DNA from: Nanchangia anserum | GTDB lineage: Bacteria; Actinomycetota; Actinomycetes; Actinomycetales; Actinomycetaceae | Length of the DNA stretch: 64,000 bases | Direction of reading: 5' to 3' | NCBI RefSeq assembly: GCF_015240065.1 | Contig: NZ_CP060506.1 | Location: 1,550,001 to 1,614,000 of the forward strand | Shown here: in pieces, positions 54,571 to 64,000 of the stretch | Layout: the number at the start of each line of letters is the position of its first letter | Numbering within the stretch: the stretch's first letter is position 1 | Notes under the pieces: generated by a model | What the model was told of the DNA's origin: nothing | The model's database searches: none | Seen by the model: the letters and a program-made list of their open reading frames with translations, nothing else | Position numbers and translations under genes: made by a program

Positions 54571-55293
54571 TTAGGAGTCGGAACGCGACTTCAGCTGGGC
54601 CAGACGCGCCTCGATCTCGGCGTCCTCATCGCTGTCGCCGAGGGCGGCAAACTGGGCCTCAAGCGAATCGGACTCGAGCTCCTGGCGACCCATCGCCAGC
54701 GCCTCTTCCTTGCGCACGCGCTCCTCGAAACGCGACAGCTCGGAGGTGGGATCCATGACGTTGATGCTGCCCATCGCGTCGTGCAGCTTGTTTTGGGCCT
54801 GCGCGAGCTTCTGACGCGAGACGAGGTTGTCGCGCTTGGACTTCAGCTCCTCGAGCTTCGCCTTCATCGCCTCAAGGCCGGACTTCAGCTGCTCGACCAT
54901 CTGGCGCTGCGAGGCGAGCATCGGCTCGGCATCACTGGCCTGACGCTCGTGATCGAGCTGGCGACGCAGGGCCTCCTTGGCCAGGCGGTCGAACTTGTCA
55001 GCGTTCGCCGTCTCACCCGCAGCGCGGTATTCGTCGGCGCGCCGCGACGCCGCCTGCGCCTTCTGGCCCCATTCGGCCGCGTTCGTGCGGTCTTCCTCCT
55101 GGTCCGCTTCGGCCAGTCGCAGGTTGCCGATCGTCTGGGCGATCGCGGACTCGGCCTCGGCGATGTTGTTCGTGTAGTCGCGGATCAGTTGATCGAGCAT
55201 CTTCTCGGGATCCTCGGCGCGATCCAACAGGGCGTTGATGTTCGCCTTCGCCAGTTGGGCAACTCGTCCGAGAATCGTCTGCTTTTCCGCCAT
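54571..55293 (-). CDS. PspA/IM30 family protein
   Basis: 240 residues, almost entirely helical coiled coil with the family start ILGRVAQLAKANINALLDRAEDPEKMLDQLI and many heptad-like Glu/Lys/Gln runs. PspA proteins line the inner face of the membrane under stress. ATG behind GAGGAGA. No pspC or toastrack gene beside it. Confidence 0.93.
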   Translation of the reverse strand: MAEKQTILGRVAQLAKANINALLDRAEDPEKMLDQLIRDYTNNIAEAESAIAQTIGNLRLAEADQEEDRTNAAEWGQKAQAASRRADEYRAAGETANADKFDRLAKEALRRQLDHERQASDAEPMLASQRQMVEQLKSGLEAMKAKLEELKSKRDNLVSRQKLAQAQNKLHDAMGSINVMDPTSELSRFEERVRKEEALAMGRQELESDSLEAQFAALGDSDEDAEIEARLAQLKSRSDS

Positions 55294-55374
55294 GGTGTCT
55301 CCTCGTCGTCTATGACACGTACCGCTCCCATTGTGGCACGAGAGGGCGCAACGGCACGCGCTAGCGGGGTGTGT

Positions 55375-57000
<1,626 letters not shown>

Positions 57001-57125
57001 CTACTCGGTCGAGGGAGTCATCGGCGCACCAGGAAATGCGGCGGGGATGAGCGTCCCCTATCTTGCACCCGGCGAACTTTGTCCACCAAGCGCAGGCACT
57101 GTGGGGTTCGTCGCCCCGCACCGGG

Positions 57126-57767
57126 CTAGGCGGTCGGGTAGAGCCAGATGCCCAGGCCCGCTCCGCCGATGAGTCCGCACAGGTGCCCCTGCCACGACAC
57201 GCGCGAGCCGAAGCGCGGGATGACGCCGCGCAGCATCGAGATTCCCCACACGGCGCCGATTCCGAGCGCGATGGCGAGGGCCTGCCCGTCGCCCTCACGC
57301 AGGCCCGAGGTGACGATGTAGCCGAAGTAGCCAAAGATGAGGCCGGAGGCGCCAACCGTCGCGCTGCCGCGCCGGTTGAGGACGAAGGCTCCGATGCCCG
57401 AGGTCAGGGCCGCGGTGATCGTCACCAACCAGAACAGGTCGAGGTGGGCGATGCCGGGCACGGCGCTGAGCCGCGGCGGCAACACCGGCTGGGGCCACAC
57501 GCACAGCAGCGATCCGAAGATGACGAACGGGATCGTGTTGGCGATGAGGTGACCGAAGCCGCCGTGCGCGAGCGGGGCCGTCGCGATTGCCCAGATGCGC
57601 GTCGGTTGCCACGCGTGAATGGCGAGTGCCCGACTGATGCGGTGGTGCGTCGTCGAGGCGAGGATCTGGATGATCCACATGAGGACGGCGAGTGCCAGTG
57701 GGGCGCGGGCGACGTCAACGATCTCGTGCAGCCACGAGGTCGGATCGGTAAAGAACGAGGCGATCAT
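57126..57767 (-). CDS. Rhomboid family intramembrane serine protease
   Basis: 213 residues, six helices. HGGFGHLIANT at the oxyanion site, catalytic Ser in GASGLIFGYFG and catalytic His in WQGHLCGLIGG, so the Ser-His dyad is present. ATG at 57765-57767; a weak TAATGG lies 6 bases upstream, again close to leaderless spacing. Confidence 0.9.
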   Translation of the reverse strand: MIASFFTDPTSWLHEIVDVARAPLALAVLMWIIQILASTTHHRISRALAIHAWQPTRIWAIATAPLAHGGFGHLIANTIPFVIFGSLLCVWPQPVLPPRLSAVPGIAHLDLFWLVTITAALTSGIGAFVLNRRGSATVGASGLIFGYFGYIVTSGLREGDGQALAIALGIGAVWGISMLRGVIPRFGSRVSWQGHLCGLIGGAGLGIWLYPTA

Positions 57768-57910
57768 CGCCGCCCATTATTCCCCGCGCGTTCGCCGCTG
57801 TCGTCTCGTGTCCCCAGCGCGTACGCATCGGCGCCTGTTGCGCATCCCCGCGCGCTCCCGAGTCGCCGCACTGGCCCACCCGTAGGCTGAATCGACGGAA
57901 AGGAGCACCG

Positions 57911-58510
57911 ATGAGCGAATTCACTGGCGAGGTCGTGCCTCGCGGATTGGTTCGATGCGACGATGGCAAGCTTCGCCCCGCCTGGGCGGTCGACGGCGAC
58001 ATGCGCGAGTATTACGACACCGAGTGGGGCCGGCCGGTCCGCGACGAACGCGGAGTATTTGCGCGCCTGTGTCTCGAGTGTTTTCAGGCCGGACTGGCGT
58101 GGGCGACGGTCATGCGCAAACGGCAGGCGCTCGAGGAGGCGTTCGCAGGGTTCGATCCCGACGCCCTCGCGTCATTCGACGCCGGCGACGTCGAGCGCTT
58201 GCTCGCCGATCCCCGGATCATCCGTAACCGGCGCAAGATCGAGGCCGTCATTCACAACGCCCGCGCCTGCCGCGAGCTACGCCGCGACGGTGGCCTGCAC
58301 GCGCTCGTGTGGTCGTACTACGACCCCACCGCTCCCGGGCCACGTTCGAGCGACGACATTCCCTCCTCTACCCCGGCGTCGCGCGAGCTGGCGCGCGACC
58401 TCAAGCGCGCGGGGTTCCAATTCGTCGGGCCGGTGACGATGTATGCGCTCATGCAGGCCATCGGGGTCGTCAACGACCACATCGTCGGCTCCCACGTGCG
58501 CCCTAACTGA
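57911..58510 (+). CDS. tag: DNA-3-methyladenine glycosylase I
   Basis: 199 residues of the HhH-GPD-related Tag family, which removes 3-methyladenine from DNA. Signatures: YYDTEWGRPVRDERGVFARLCLECFQAGLAW and the helix RIIRNRRKIEAVIHNARA, then GPVTMYALMQAIGVVNDH. Ligand Trp and Glu (LECFQAGLAW) present. The usual zinc-binding N-terminal Cys is in RCDDG. ATG behind AAAGGAG, -10 TAGGCT upstream. Confidence 0.93.
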   Translation: MSEFTGEVVPRGLVRCDDGKLRPAWAVDGDMREYYDTEWGRPVRDERGVFARLCLECFQAGLAWATVMRKRQALEEAFAGFDPDALASFDAGDVERLLADPRIIRNRRKIEAVIHNARACRELRRDGGLHALVWSYYDPTAPGPRSSDDIPSSTPASRELARDLKRAGFQFVGPVTMYALMQAIGVVNDHIVGSHVRPN

Positions 58511-58520
58511 GGCAGCTGGG

Positions 58521-58997
58521 CTAGAGCCGATAGGAGTAGATCATGTAGTGCTCGTTGGGCTCGGCCTTCAGCCGATCCTCATAGAAGCGCCGGGCCGAAT
58601 TGGCTCGGTCGCAGGCCCACTCGAGCTTGCCCACACCCTCGGCCTTTGCTTGACGCACAAGCGCGTCAAACATCGCGGAGGCGACCCCGCGCCCTTGTGC
58701 GCTCTCGGCCACCGCGACGTTTTCGACGAAGTAGCCGCGTTTGCCGGCGTAGGAGGCGTAAGAGCGGTAATAGATGATCATCCCGATGATGGTGTCGGGA
58801 TCGGTGGGCTCGCAAGCTACCAACGCCTGCGCCCATCCGTCGTCGATGACGACCGAACGCAGCCCCTCGGTCGTCGCGGTGCAGGCCTCGGGACGCCCCT
58901 CGGCACGAGCGATCACGTGCGTGAGCTCGACCATCTGGTCTTCGTCGCCTGCGCGTGCCGGCCGGATCATCACGTCTTCGGTACCTGTCACTGTCAT
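58521..58997 (-). CDS. GNAT family N-acetyltransferase
   Basis: 158 residues. Acetyl-CoA loop QGRGVASAMFDALVRQAKAEG and the C-terminal FYEDRLKAEPNEHYMI, typical of GNAT diamine-like acetyltransferases. Substrate unknown. The start is set by TAAGCT 7 bases upstream. Confidence 0.85.
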   Translation of the reverse strand: MTVTGTEDVMIRPARAGDEDQMVELTHVIARAEGRPEACTATTEGLRSVVIDDGWAQALVACEPTDPDTIIGMIIYYRSYASYAGKRGYFVENVAVAESAQGRGVASAMFDALVRQAKAEGVGKLEWACDRANSARRFYEDRLKAEPNEHYMIYSYRL

Positions 58998-59004
58998 GAC
59001 ATCA

Positions 59005-59010
59005 AGCTTA
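59005..59010 (-). promoter_or_regulatory. -10 element TAAGCT for the GNAT gene
   Basis: TAAGCT, 7 bases (TGATGTC), then ATG 58995-58997. Leaderless pattern. Confidence 0.55.
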
Positions 59011-59101
59011 TGCAGGTCACAGCGATTGCGCGCTGCCAGTCACCGGACTGCATCTCCTCGCCATCTGCGCGCTCCCCGCCTCACCATCGCCCCGTTCTCT
59101 C

Positions 59102-59132
59102 CCTTGACTTAAAGCACGCGTTAAGTGCAAGG
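59102..59132. promoter_or_regulatory. Palindromic operator/promoter of the reductase gene
   Basis: CCTTG-A-CTTAA, 8 to 10 bases, TTAAG-TG-CAAGG: a 31-base near-perfect inverted repeat with core ACTTAA-N8-TTAAGT (59107-59126). It contains TTGACT (59104-59109), a good -35. Such a site fits a dimeric redox- or quinone-responsive repressor (for example HxlR or MarR type), but no such gene is nearby. Confidence 0.5.
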
Positions 59133-59197
59133 CTGATGCGGTCCGGCACACCGTCTCACGGTCGTGTCGTCTGCACCTACTCAAGGAGTGATTTTTC

Positions 59198-59746
59198 GTG
59201 CGCACTGTTGTCTGCGTTTTTCACCCGGACCTCACCGACGGTTCACGTGTCAACGCGGCCCTGGCCTCTGCCGCCAGCACCGCGGCTGACGTCGAGGTAC
59301 GTGACATGTACGGCCTCTATCCTGACGGAAAGATCGACGTTAAGGCCGAGCAGGCGGTGCTGGAAAGCGCCGATCGCATCGTCCTCCAGTTCCCGTTCTA
59401 CTGGTATTCCAGCCCCGCCCTGCTTAAGGAATGGGAGGACCGTGTGCTCGAGTACGGGTGGGCCTACGGGTCGACCGGCACCGCCTTGCACGGCAAGGAG
59501 CTTCTCGTCGCCGTTTCTCCTGGCGCACAGGCGAGCCAGTATCAGCGCGACGGAGGGTACAGCTACACCGTCACCGAGCTACTGCGGCCTCTTCAAGCCA
59601 CGAGTAACCTCATCGGCGCCCGCTACCTGCGCCCGTTTGTCACCGCCGGCTCGATGAGCCTGAGCGATACCGAACTGGCTCAGATCGCCGCCGACTACGC
59701 CGCCGCCCTCACCGCGCCGCGCGAACAACTCGGGCTCTTCGACTAA
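59198..59746 (+). CDS. NAD(P)H oxidoreductase, flavodoxin-like fold (KefF/MdaB type)
   Basis: 182 residues. QFPFYWYSSPALLKEWEDRVLEYGWAYG is the family signature; flavin-phosphate contacts lie in the N-terminal beta strands. Predicted FMN or FAD quinone/azo reductase. GTG start 59198 after AAGGAG. Preceded by a 31-base palindrome that includes the -35, so probably regulated by a repressor. A perfect 12-base hairpin follows. Confidence 0.87.
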   Translation: MRTVVCVFHPDLTDGSRVNAALASAASTAADVEVRDMYGLYPDGKIDVKAEQAVLESADRIVLQFPFYWYSSPALLKEWEDRVLEYGWAYGSTGTALHGKELLVAVSPGAQASQYQRDGGYSYTVTELLRPLQATSNLIGARYLRPFVTAGSMSLSDTELAQIAADYAAALTAPREQLGLFD

Positions 59747-59774
59747 TCATCGCCACTTCCGGCGGCGCAGTTTC

Positions 59775-59812
59775 TCTCCCCTGGGATACGATCCACGTAC
59801 TCCCAGGGGAGA
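59775..59812 (+). terminator. Hairpin terminator after the reductase
   Basis: TCTCCCCTGGGA, 14-base loop, TCCCAGGGGAGA (perfect 12-base arms), 28 bases after the stop. Confidence 0.7.
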
Positions 59813-59853
59813 ATCGGTTCTCTGGGATAGACGGCGCAACGAGAGGAAACATC

Positions 59854-60033
59854 ATGTGCCGAGCGGTGACGTGCAAGGTGTGTAAAAAGACGACGTGGGC
59901 GGGCTGTGGCCAACACGTCGCAGAGGTGAAGCGGCATGTGCCGCCGGAACAGTGGTGCGATGGCCGCCACACCGAGGCGGAAAAGGCTAACGCCGCGGGC
60001 AGTGGATTCTTCTCGAAGCTATTCGGCCGCTGA
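59854..60033 (+). CDS. Small conserved Cys/His protein
   Basis: 59 residues, MCRAVTCKVCKKTTWAGCG then QHVAEVKRHVPPEQWC. Five cysteines and several His in a pattern (CXXC, then CGQH) that suggests one zinc site. Short proteins with this start and the WAGCGQH motif are widespread in actinobacteria, with no known function. ATG after GAGAGGAAAC. Tail GFFSKLFGR is hydrophobic and basic. A short hairpin (GCTCCG/CGGAGC, 60064-60086) follows. Confidence 0.75.
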   Translation: MCRAVTCKVCKKTTWAGCGQHVAEVKRHVPPEQWCDGRHTEAEKANAAGSGFFSKLFGR

Positions 60034-60108
60034 CCGCACCCGACATGTGAGCGGCCGCGCACCGCTCCGAGACTGCCGATCGGAGCCACGCCGATCCCGA
60101 CAGCCTGA

Positions 60109-60137
60109 TTGACCACAGTCAGGTCTATAGTTACTCT
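60109..60137 (+). promoter_or_regulatory. tetR promoter with candidate operator
   Basis: -35 TTGACC (60109-60114), 17-base spacer, -10 TACTCT (60132-60137), 6 bases, then ATG 60144: a textbook leaderless promoter. GACC-N7-GGTC (60111-60125) overlaps the -35 and could be the TetR self-binding site. Confidence 0.7.
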
Positions 60138-60143
60138 AAATTC

Positions 60144-60725
60144 ATGGCACCGCAATCACGCGCGCAACGACGCCGCGAGGAGACGCGACGACGCATCGTC
60201 GAGACCGCCGTCTCGCTGTTCGAAAAGCAGGGATTCGACGCGACGACGGTCGACCAAATCACCGAGGCCGCCGACATCGGCAAGGGAACCTTCTTCACCC
60301 ACTTCCCCACCAAGGAAGACGTGTTTTCCTACCTAAGCGAGCAGGTCCTCGACGTCATGCTGGAGGCCGACGACGCGTCCGCACCCGCTGACGAACGAGT
60401 GCGCCGCAGTTTTCAGGCCGCCGCCACGTGGTTCAGTGACAACGAGGCTATTGCGCGGCAGATGGCACTCGCGCGGATTCGGTCGATGGGCAAGACGCCC
60501 GCGAGCGCCGAACGCACACGGCTGCTCAGTTTTCTTGCCGAGATCGCCGCTGACGGGATGCGTTCAGGGGTGTGGCGGGACATCCCAGCAGAACATGTCG
60601 TTCAGGGACTCGCCGCATGCTATTTCTCGTCGGTGGCGTTGTGGGCGCTGGAACCGCAGGCGGGCAGGCTCGAGGACGTCATTGCCACCCAGCTCGACGT
60701 GGTGTTCAACGGTTTGCGGGCGTAG
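60144..60725 (+). CDS. TetR family transcriptional regulator
   Basis: 193 residues. N-terminal helix-turn-helix RRRIVETAVSLFEKQGFDATTVDQITEAADIGKGTFFTHF, then a ligand domain of nine or so helices. Two bases separate its stop from the Rph-like gene, so it probably controls its own operon. The C-terminal domain gives no ligand hint. Confidence 0.92.
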   Translation: MAPQSRAQRRREETRRRIVETAVSLFEKQGFDATTVDQITEAADIGKGTFFTHFPTKEDVFSYLSEQVLDVMLEADDASAPADERVRRSFQAAATWFSDNEAIARQMALARIRSMGKTPASAERTRLLSFLAEIAADGMRSGVWRDIPAEHVVQGLAACYFSSVALWALEPQAGRLEDVIATQLDVVFNGLRA

Positions 60726-60727
60726 CC

Positions 60728-63063
60728 ATGCCGAGCCGAATTCTGTCTTTCACCGATTCCACTCTGGCGACTGCGGGAGGTAAAGCCGCCAATCTTGGCC
60801 GGCTGGTTGCCGGTGAGTTTCGCGTGCCGGACGGGTTCGTCATAGCGGCCGATGCCTACCGTGACGCCGTCGCCGGGCTGGATCTTGCTGCGCTACTGGC
60901 TTCGGATAAGACCGCACATATCCGCGATCTCGTCGAGTCTCAGCCCCTGCCCGCAGATCTCCTCGTCGCGTTACGTGATCGCATGAGCACCTGGGGTGAC
61001 GGTGTCGCCGTTGCCGTGCGTTCGTCCGCTACCGCCGAGGATCTCCCCGAGGCGTCTTTTGCCGGACAGCAGGATACTTTCCTCGGGGTGTGCGGTGTTG
61101 AGGCGGTTGCCGATGCGGTGCGGCGGTGCTGGGGTTCGCTGTGGACCGAGCGCGCGGTGACTTACCGGGAGCGCAATTCGATTTCCCACGACGATGTGGC
61201 GATCGCCGTCATCGTTCAGCGGCTGGTTGACGCGGAGATCGCCGGAGTGATGTTCACGGCGGATCCGGTAACGGGCGCTGACGAGACGATCATTAACGCG
61301 TCGTGGGGACTGGGCGAGAGTGTCGTGTCGGGCCTGGTTACGCCCGATGAATACCGGGTCGCGTCGGGCAAGATCAGCGTGCGAGTTGGGGCGAAGGAGT
61401 CTCGTCTCGACCGCGTCGGCACCGATGTCGTGCGCACATCCGATCCGCGCTGTGCTGACGCGCAGTGCCTGAGTGAGGAACAGGTTCGCGAGCTTGACGA
61501 CGTTGGTCACCAGATCCATGACCATTTCGGGATGCCGATGGATATCGAGTGGGCCATCGATGATGACGGTTTGTGGATCTTGCAGGCGCGCCCGATCACG
61601 ACTATCGCGGGCGAAACAGTCGCGACGCAGCGCGACGCGCAGCCAACCCACAAACACTCACGCCTGTCGCGGGCATTCCATCACGATCTCATCGAGCACT
61701 ATCCCAGTCCGTTCCCGCTCGATCTGCTGGCGATCACCCGGGTGCATGAGCAACTGCAATTCGGGATGGAACAGGTCGGCGTCAGGTCGACGCCGATAGC
61801 GGACCTCATCACCATGGACGCCGATGGCGTCATCACCGTCGACTACCCCGCTGTGCGGTTCACCCCGAGACTGCTGCGGTTGCTGCGCTATCCGTCCCCC
61901 GATCCAGGCGGGTGGCCCGAGGTCGAACGCGGCTACCGCGATCGGCTGCGCGCCATCGGATCATCGCCCGCCGACGCGCCGACCTCGGCCATTATCGAGG
62001 CGCTGCGGCAGACATTGGATCTCGTTGACGAGATTGCCCGCGCCAGGTTTCTCGACTATCTGGGCCCGGCGATGTTGTTGGCGACGCGATTGGGTGCGAT
62101 GTTGCGGCTGGCCAGGCGGCCGGATCTCAGCCCGTACGACCTGTTGGGCGACCTCGACTACACGACCGCGGTGATTGATCGGGAGCTCCGTCGCCTAGCT
62201 GCACTTCCTCCCGGCGCCGAGACCGAGAAGCAGATTCAGCAGTTCCTCGCGGAGTATGGTGCGCGAACGCCGAAAATGTACCTGCCGTTTTCGCAGCGAT
62301 CCTGGCGCGAGGATCCCGAGCTGTTTGCTCAGACGTTGGCGGCGGCTCGTCGCCAATCAGCTGCGCCGCGCACCGGGAGTAGCCACGACGAGGTGGTCGC
62401 GTCAGTAACACGACGGCTGCCACGGTTCGCGAGGAGGCGTTTTCTTCGCATGGTCGAGCGGTGGCGGGCTGGGCACGTTGCCCGTGAGGCGTCGCTCTAC
62501 CTCATCGAGGAGACTTACGTTCACGCGCGAGCACTGATGGATCTGCTCGCCGAGCGCCTCGTCGATTCGGGACACCTGGCCCACAGGGACGGGGCGAAGA
62601 TGCTGGCGTTCGATGAGATTGTCGACGCGCTCAATGGGAAGCTCGCGGCGGATGAGATGCGACGACGGGTTGCCGCTCGCACCCAGGCGCGGCCGCGGTC
62701 GTGGCCGCGTGGTGGCAGCACAATGCTGATGCCAGTGAGGACGGCTCAACCTTGAGTGGCGTGGCGGGCTCGCCGGGACTCGTCACCGCGTCCGCGCGGA
62801 TCATCATCTCGCCCGACGACTTCAACCGCCTGCAACCGGGCGACATCCTCGTGTGCCAATACACGGATCCCACATGGACGCCGCTGTTTGGCCTCGCCGC
62901 CGGCGTCGTCGCGGATACCGGCGGGCAACTGTCGCACGCGGCGATTGTCGCCCGCGAGTACGGCATTCCCGCCGTCATGGGAACACGCACCGCGACGTCA
63001 CGCATCGCCGATGGGCAAACGATCACCGTGGACGGCACGAAGGGAACGGTCTTACTGGGCTAA
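60728..63063 (+). CDS. PEP-synthase/rifampin-phosphotransferase (Rph)-like enzyme (one frame break)
   Basis: About 778 residues. N-terminal ATP-grasp: GGKAANLGRLV, FRVPDGFVI, VRSSATAEDLPEASFAGQQDTFLGV, CWGSLWTERAVTYRERN, MFTADPVTGADETIINASWGLGE and DIEWAIDDDGLWILQARPI. A variable helical middle domain (about 310-650) follows. After a break near 62688 (one extra base) comes the C-terminal swivelling His domain with GGQLSHAAIVAREYGIPAVMG and its phospho-accepting His. There is no PEP/pyruvate TIM barrel after it, so the order ATP-grasp, middle, His is that of Rph antibiotic phosphotransferases, not of true PEP synthase. The substrate is not known; resistance is inferred from architecture and the TetR partner. 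Confidence 0.85.
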
Positions 63064-63171
63064 GGACTTATCGCGCTGGAGTCCCGCTACCCCGTCCACT
63101 CCGGCGACGACCACGAGCTAACGCACCACACATCCAACACGTGTGACGTCCAACACAAAACGCCGCACTTA

Positions 63172-63200
63172 TTGACCAAAAGCACGCTCGGTCATAGAGT
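63172..63200 (+). promoter_or_regulatory. Promoter of the right-edge gene
   Basis: -35 TTGACC (63172-63177), 17-base spacer, -10 TAGAGT (63195-63200). TGACC-N12-GGTCA (63173-63194) spans the spacer and may be an operator. Uses the same -35 hexamer as the tetR promoter. Confidence 0.65.
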
Positions 63201-63205
63201 CGTAC

Positions 63206-63247
63206 GTGTGGTTGCGACATCGCACTCCAAAGCAGCCGCAACCACAC
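63206..63247 (+). promoter_or_regulatory. Hairpin at the 5' end of the right-edge transcript
   Basis: GTGTGGTTGCG, 20-base loop, CGCAACCACAC (perfect 11-base arms). Transcription should start at about 63207, so the hairpin would form the very 5' end of a leader of about 77 bases. It could protect the message or control expression. Confidence 0.5.
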
Positions 63248-63283
63248 CGACCATCTGAACCCACAAATAGAAAGGAAAATCAG

Positions 63284-64000
63284 ATGAATCACATCATTGT
63301 CGTCAATATCGGTCAAACAATCAAGCGGCGCACCTCCACCAAGGAAGCCATGTCTGGAGCATGGAAGGCCCGGGGGGCTCGCCAGCATGATCTGCTCCAA
63401 AGTGCCGAAGTTGTCGTCGGAGTTGTCTCCAACCACATCAGGGGCGTCTATCGGGTCAAGGGTGCCGCCCACCTCAAGGACGACAATCGCTACGAGTGGG
63501 ACCTTGAAGACATCCCCGCCTGCGCAGCACTCGTCGGGCACCGCCTCTCCCCTGAGGGCACCTACTGGAAACAAGGCGATGGGGCGGGGTGGAAGCCTAT
63601 GGGGACGGACGAATTCGACGAGCTCCTGAAGAAATCTCAAGCCGACCGCATCCAGTTCGGCGCTCACACGCTACTGCTCAAGCCCGACGGCAATCTTGAG
63701 ATCGGTCTCGCGCCTGGCTATCGAGCCGACATCGTGTCGACCGCCCCTCTTGCAAACGCGAGGGAACGCATCGAAGCAGTCGTCGTTCGCCTTGGCGAGT
63801 CCGGCGCCATCACCACCTACCAGACCATCGCGGACATGTTGGGAATCAACGCCACCCGCTCGGTAGCTCGCTCGATCACCCGCAACAGCACGATCACCGC
63901 CGAGCAGGCGGCGCGGGTTATCCCGTCGTCCTTCCAGACGGATAACCAGTGGATTGCCCCAACGAACGAGGAAGGTTGGTCCGCCCCCAACGGCGATGAG
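63284..64000 (+). CDS. Possible modified-DNA reader with ATL-like winged helix (3' end off window)
   Basis: 239 residues are visible and the frame is still open at the edge. Residues 1-115 (NHIIVVNIGQTIKRRTS, then AEVVVGVVSNHIRGVYRV, RYEWDLE and LVGHRLSPEGTYW) resemble, by eye, the PUA/EVE-like domains that read modified bases in some restriction proteins. Residues 160-205 (RERIEAVVVRLGESGAITTYQ, then ADMLGINATRSVARSITRN) follow the DNA-binding winged helix of alkylguanine transferase-like proteins. A nuclease domain may follow beyond the edge. Ribosome site AAAGGA, ATG 63284. Codon use includes more AT-rich codons (AAT, ATT, TCC, AAA) than its neighbours, consistent with transfer. Function is inference. 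Confidence 0.5.
   Translation, partial: MNHIIVVNIGQTIKRRTSTKEAMSGAWKARGARQHDLLQSAEVVVGVVSNHIRGVYRVKGAAHLKDDNRYEWDLEDIPACAALVGHRLSPEGTYWKQGDGAGWKPMGTDEFDELLKKSQADRIQFGAHTLLLKPDGNLEIGLAPGYRADIVSTAPLANARERIEAVVVRLGESGAITTYQTIADMLGINATRSVARSITRNSTITAEQAARVIPSSFQTDNQWIAPTNEEGWSAPNGDE

Noticed and set aside
60728-63063. True PEP synthase or pyruvate phosphate dikinase
   Set aside because: The C-terminal PEP/pyruvate TIM barrel is missing; the protein ends right after the His domain.

Overview
This is a 64 kb stretch of a high-GC Gram-positive chromosome (Actinomycetota). The evidence is the gene content (BldC, the lysine/arginine-rich small ribosomal protein bS22, GuaB1, a menaquinone rather than ubiquinone pathway, MenJ, class Ib NrdF), the GC-rich codon use, and many start codons preceded at 5-8 bases by a TANNNT -10 element, the mark of leaderless actinobacterial transcripts. 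I cannot name the genus. No rRNA, tRNA, CRISPR array or insertion sequence was found.

Layout. 1-8868 (minus): NADH:quinone oxidoreductase genes nuoA-nuoH, with nuoH cut by the left edge. 8967-22769: menaquinone synthesis (menJ, menG, menA, menE, menB, menC, menD, menF) mixed with a histidine phosphatase, a HAD hydrolase, small membrane proteins and an HtrA protease. These make and reduce the quinone used by the Nuo complex. 22831-26508: bS22, bldC, a Trk/Ktr potassium channel subunit, lipA and lipB. 26617-27539: an unrecognised operon of two 40-43 residue amphipathic peptides flanking a secreted protein. 27857-40479: HrpA helicase, secreted proteins, a phosphoribosyltransferase, LMW phosphatase, GuaB1, an ABC-F protein behind a leader-peptide attenuator, NrdF and a Cys-rich membrane protein. 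40710-50203: aminosugar genes (nanE, nagB), an amidohydrolase/2-hydroxyacid dehydrogenase/kinase/AEC carrier cluster with a divergent duplicated Lrp regulator, an ABC-class P-loop ATPase and a sugar kinase. 50302-57767: transporters, a glycine-amidinotransferase-like enzyme, PspA and a rhomboid protease. 57911-63063: DNA glycosylase I, GNAT, a flavodoxin-fold reductase, a small Cys protein and a TetR/Rph-like phosphotransferase pair. 63284-64000: the start of a gene of different character, possibly the edge of a defence island.

Sequence quality. About 20 single-base frame breaks lie in otherwise well-conserved genes, with about a dozen in 3.4-4.7 kb (nuoF and the start of nuoG). The shifts alternate in sign and restore the frame, and many fall in short homopolymers. 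I read them as consensus errors, not pseudogenes, and annotate the genes across them.

The best candidates for new biology are the MGFLL leader/attenuator in front of the ABC-F gene (38586-38699), the peptide/secreted protein/peptide operon (26617-27539), the TetR-controlled Rph-like phosphotransferase (60109-63063) and the possible modified-DNA reader at the right edge (63284 onward).
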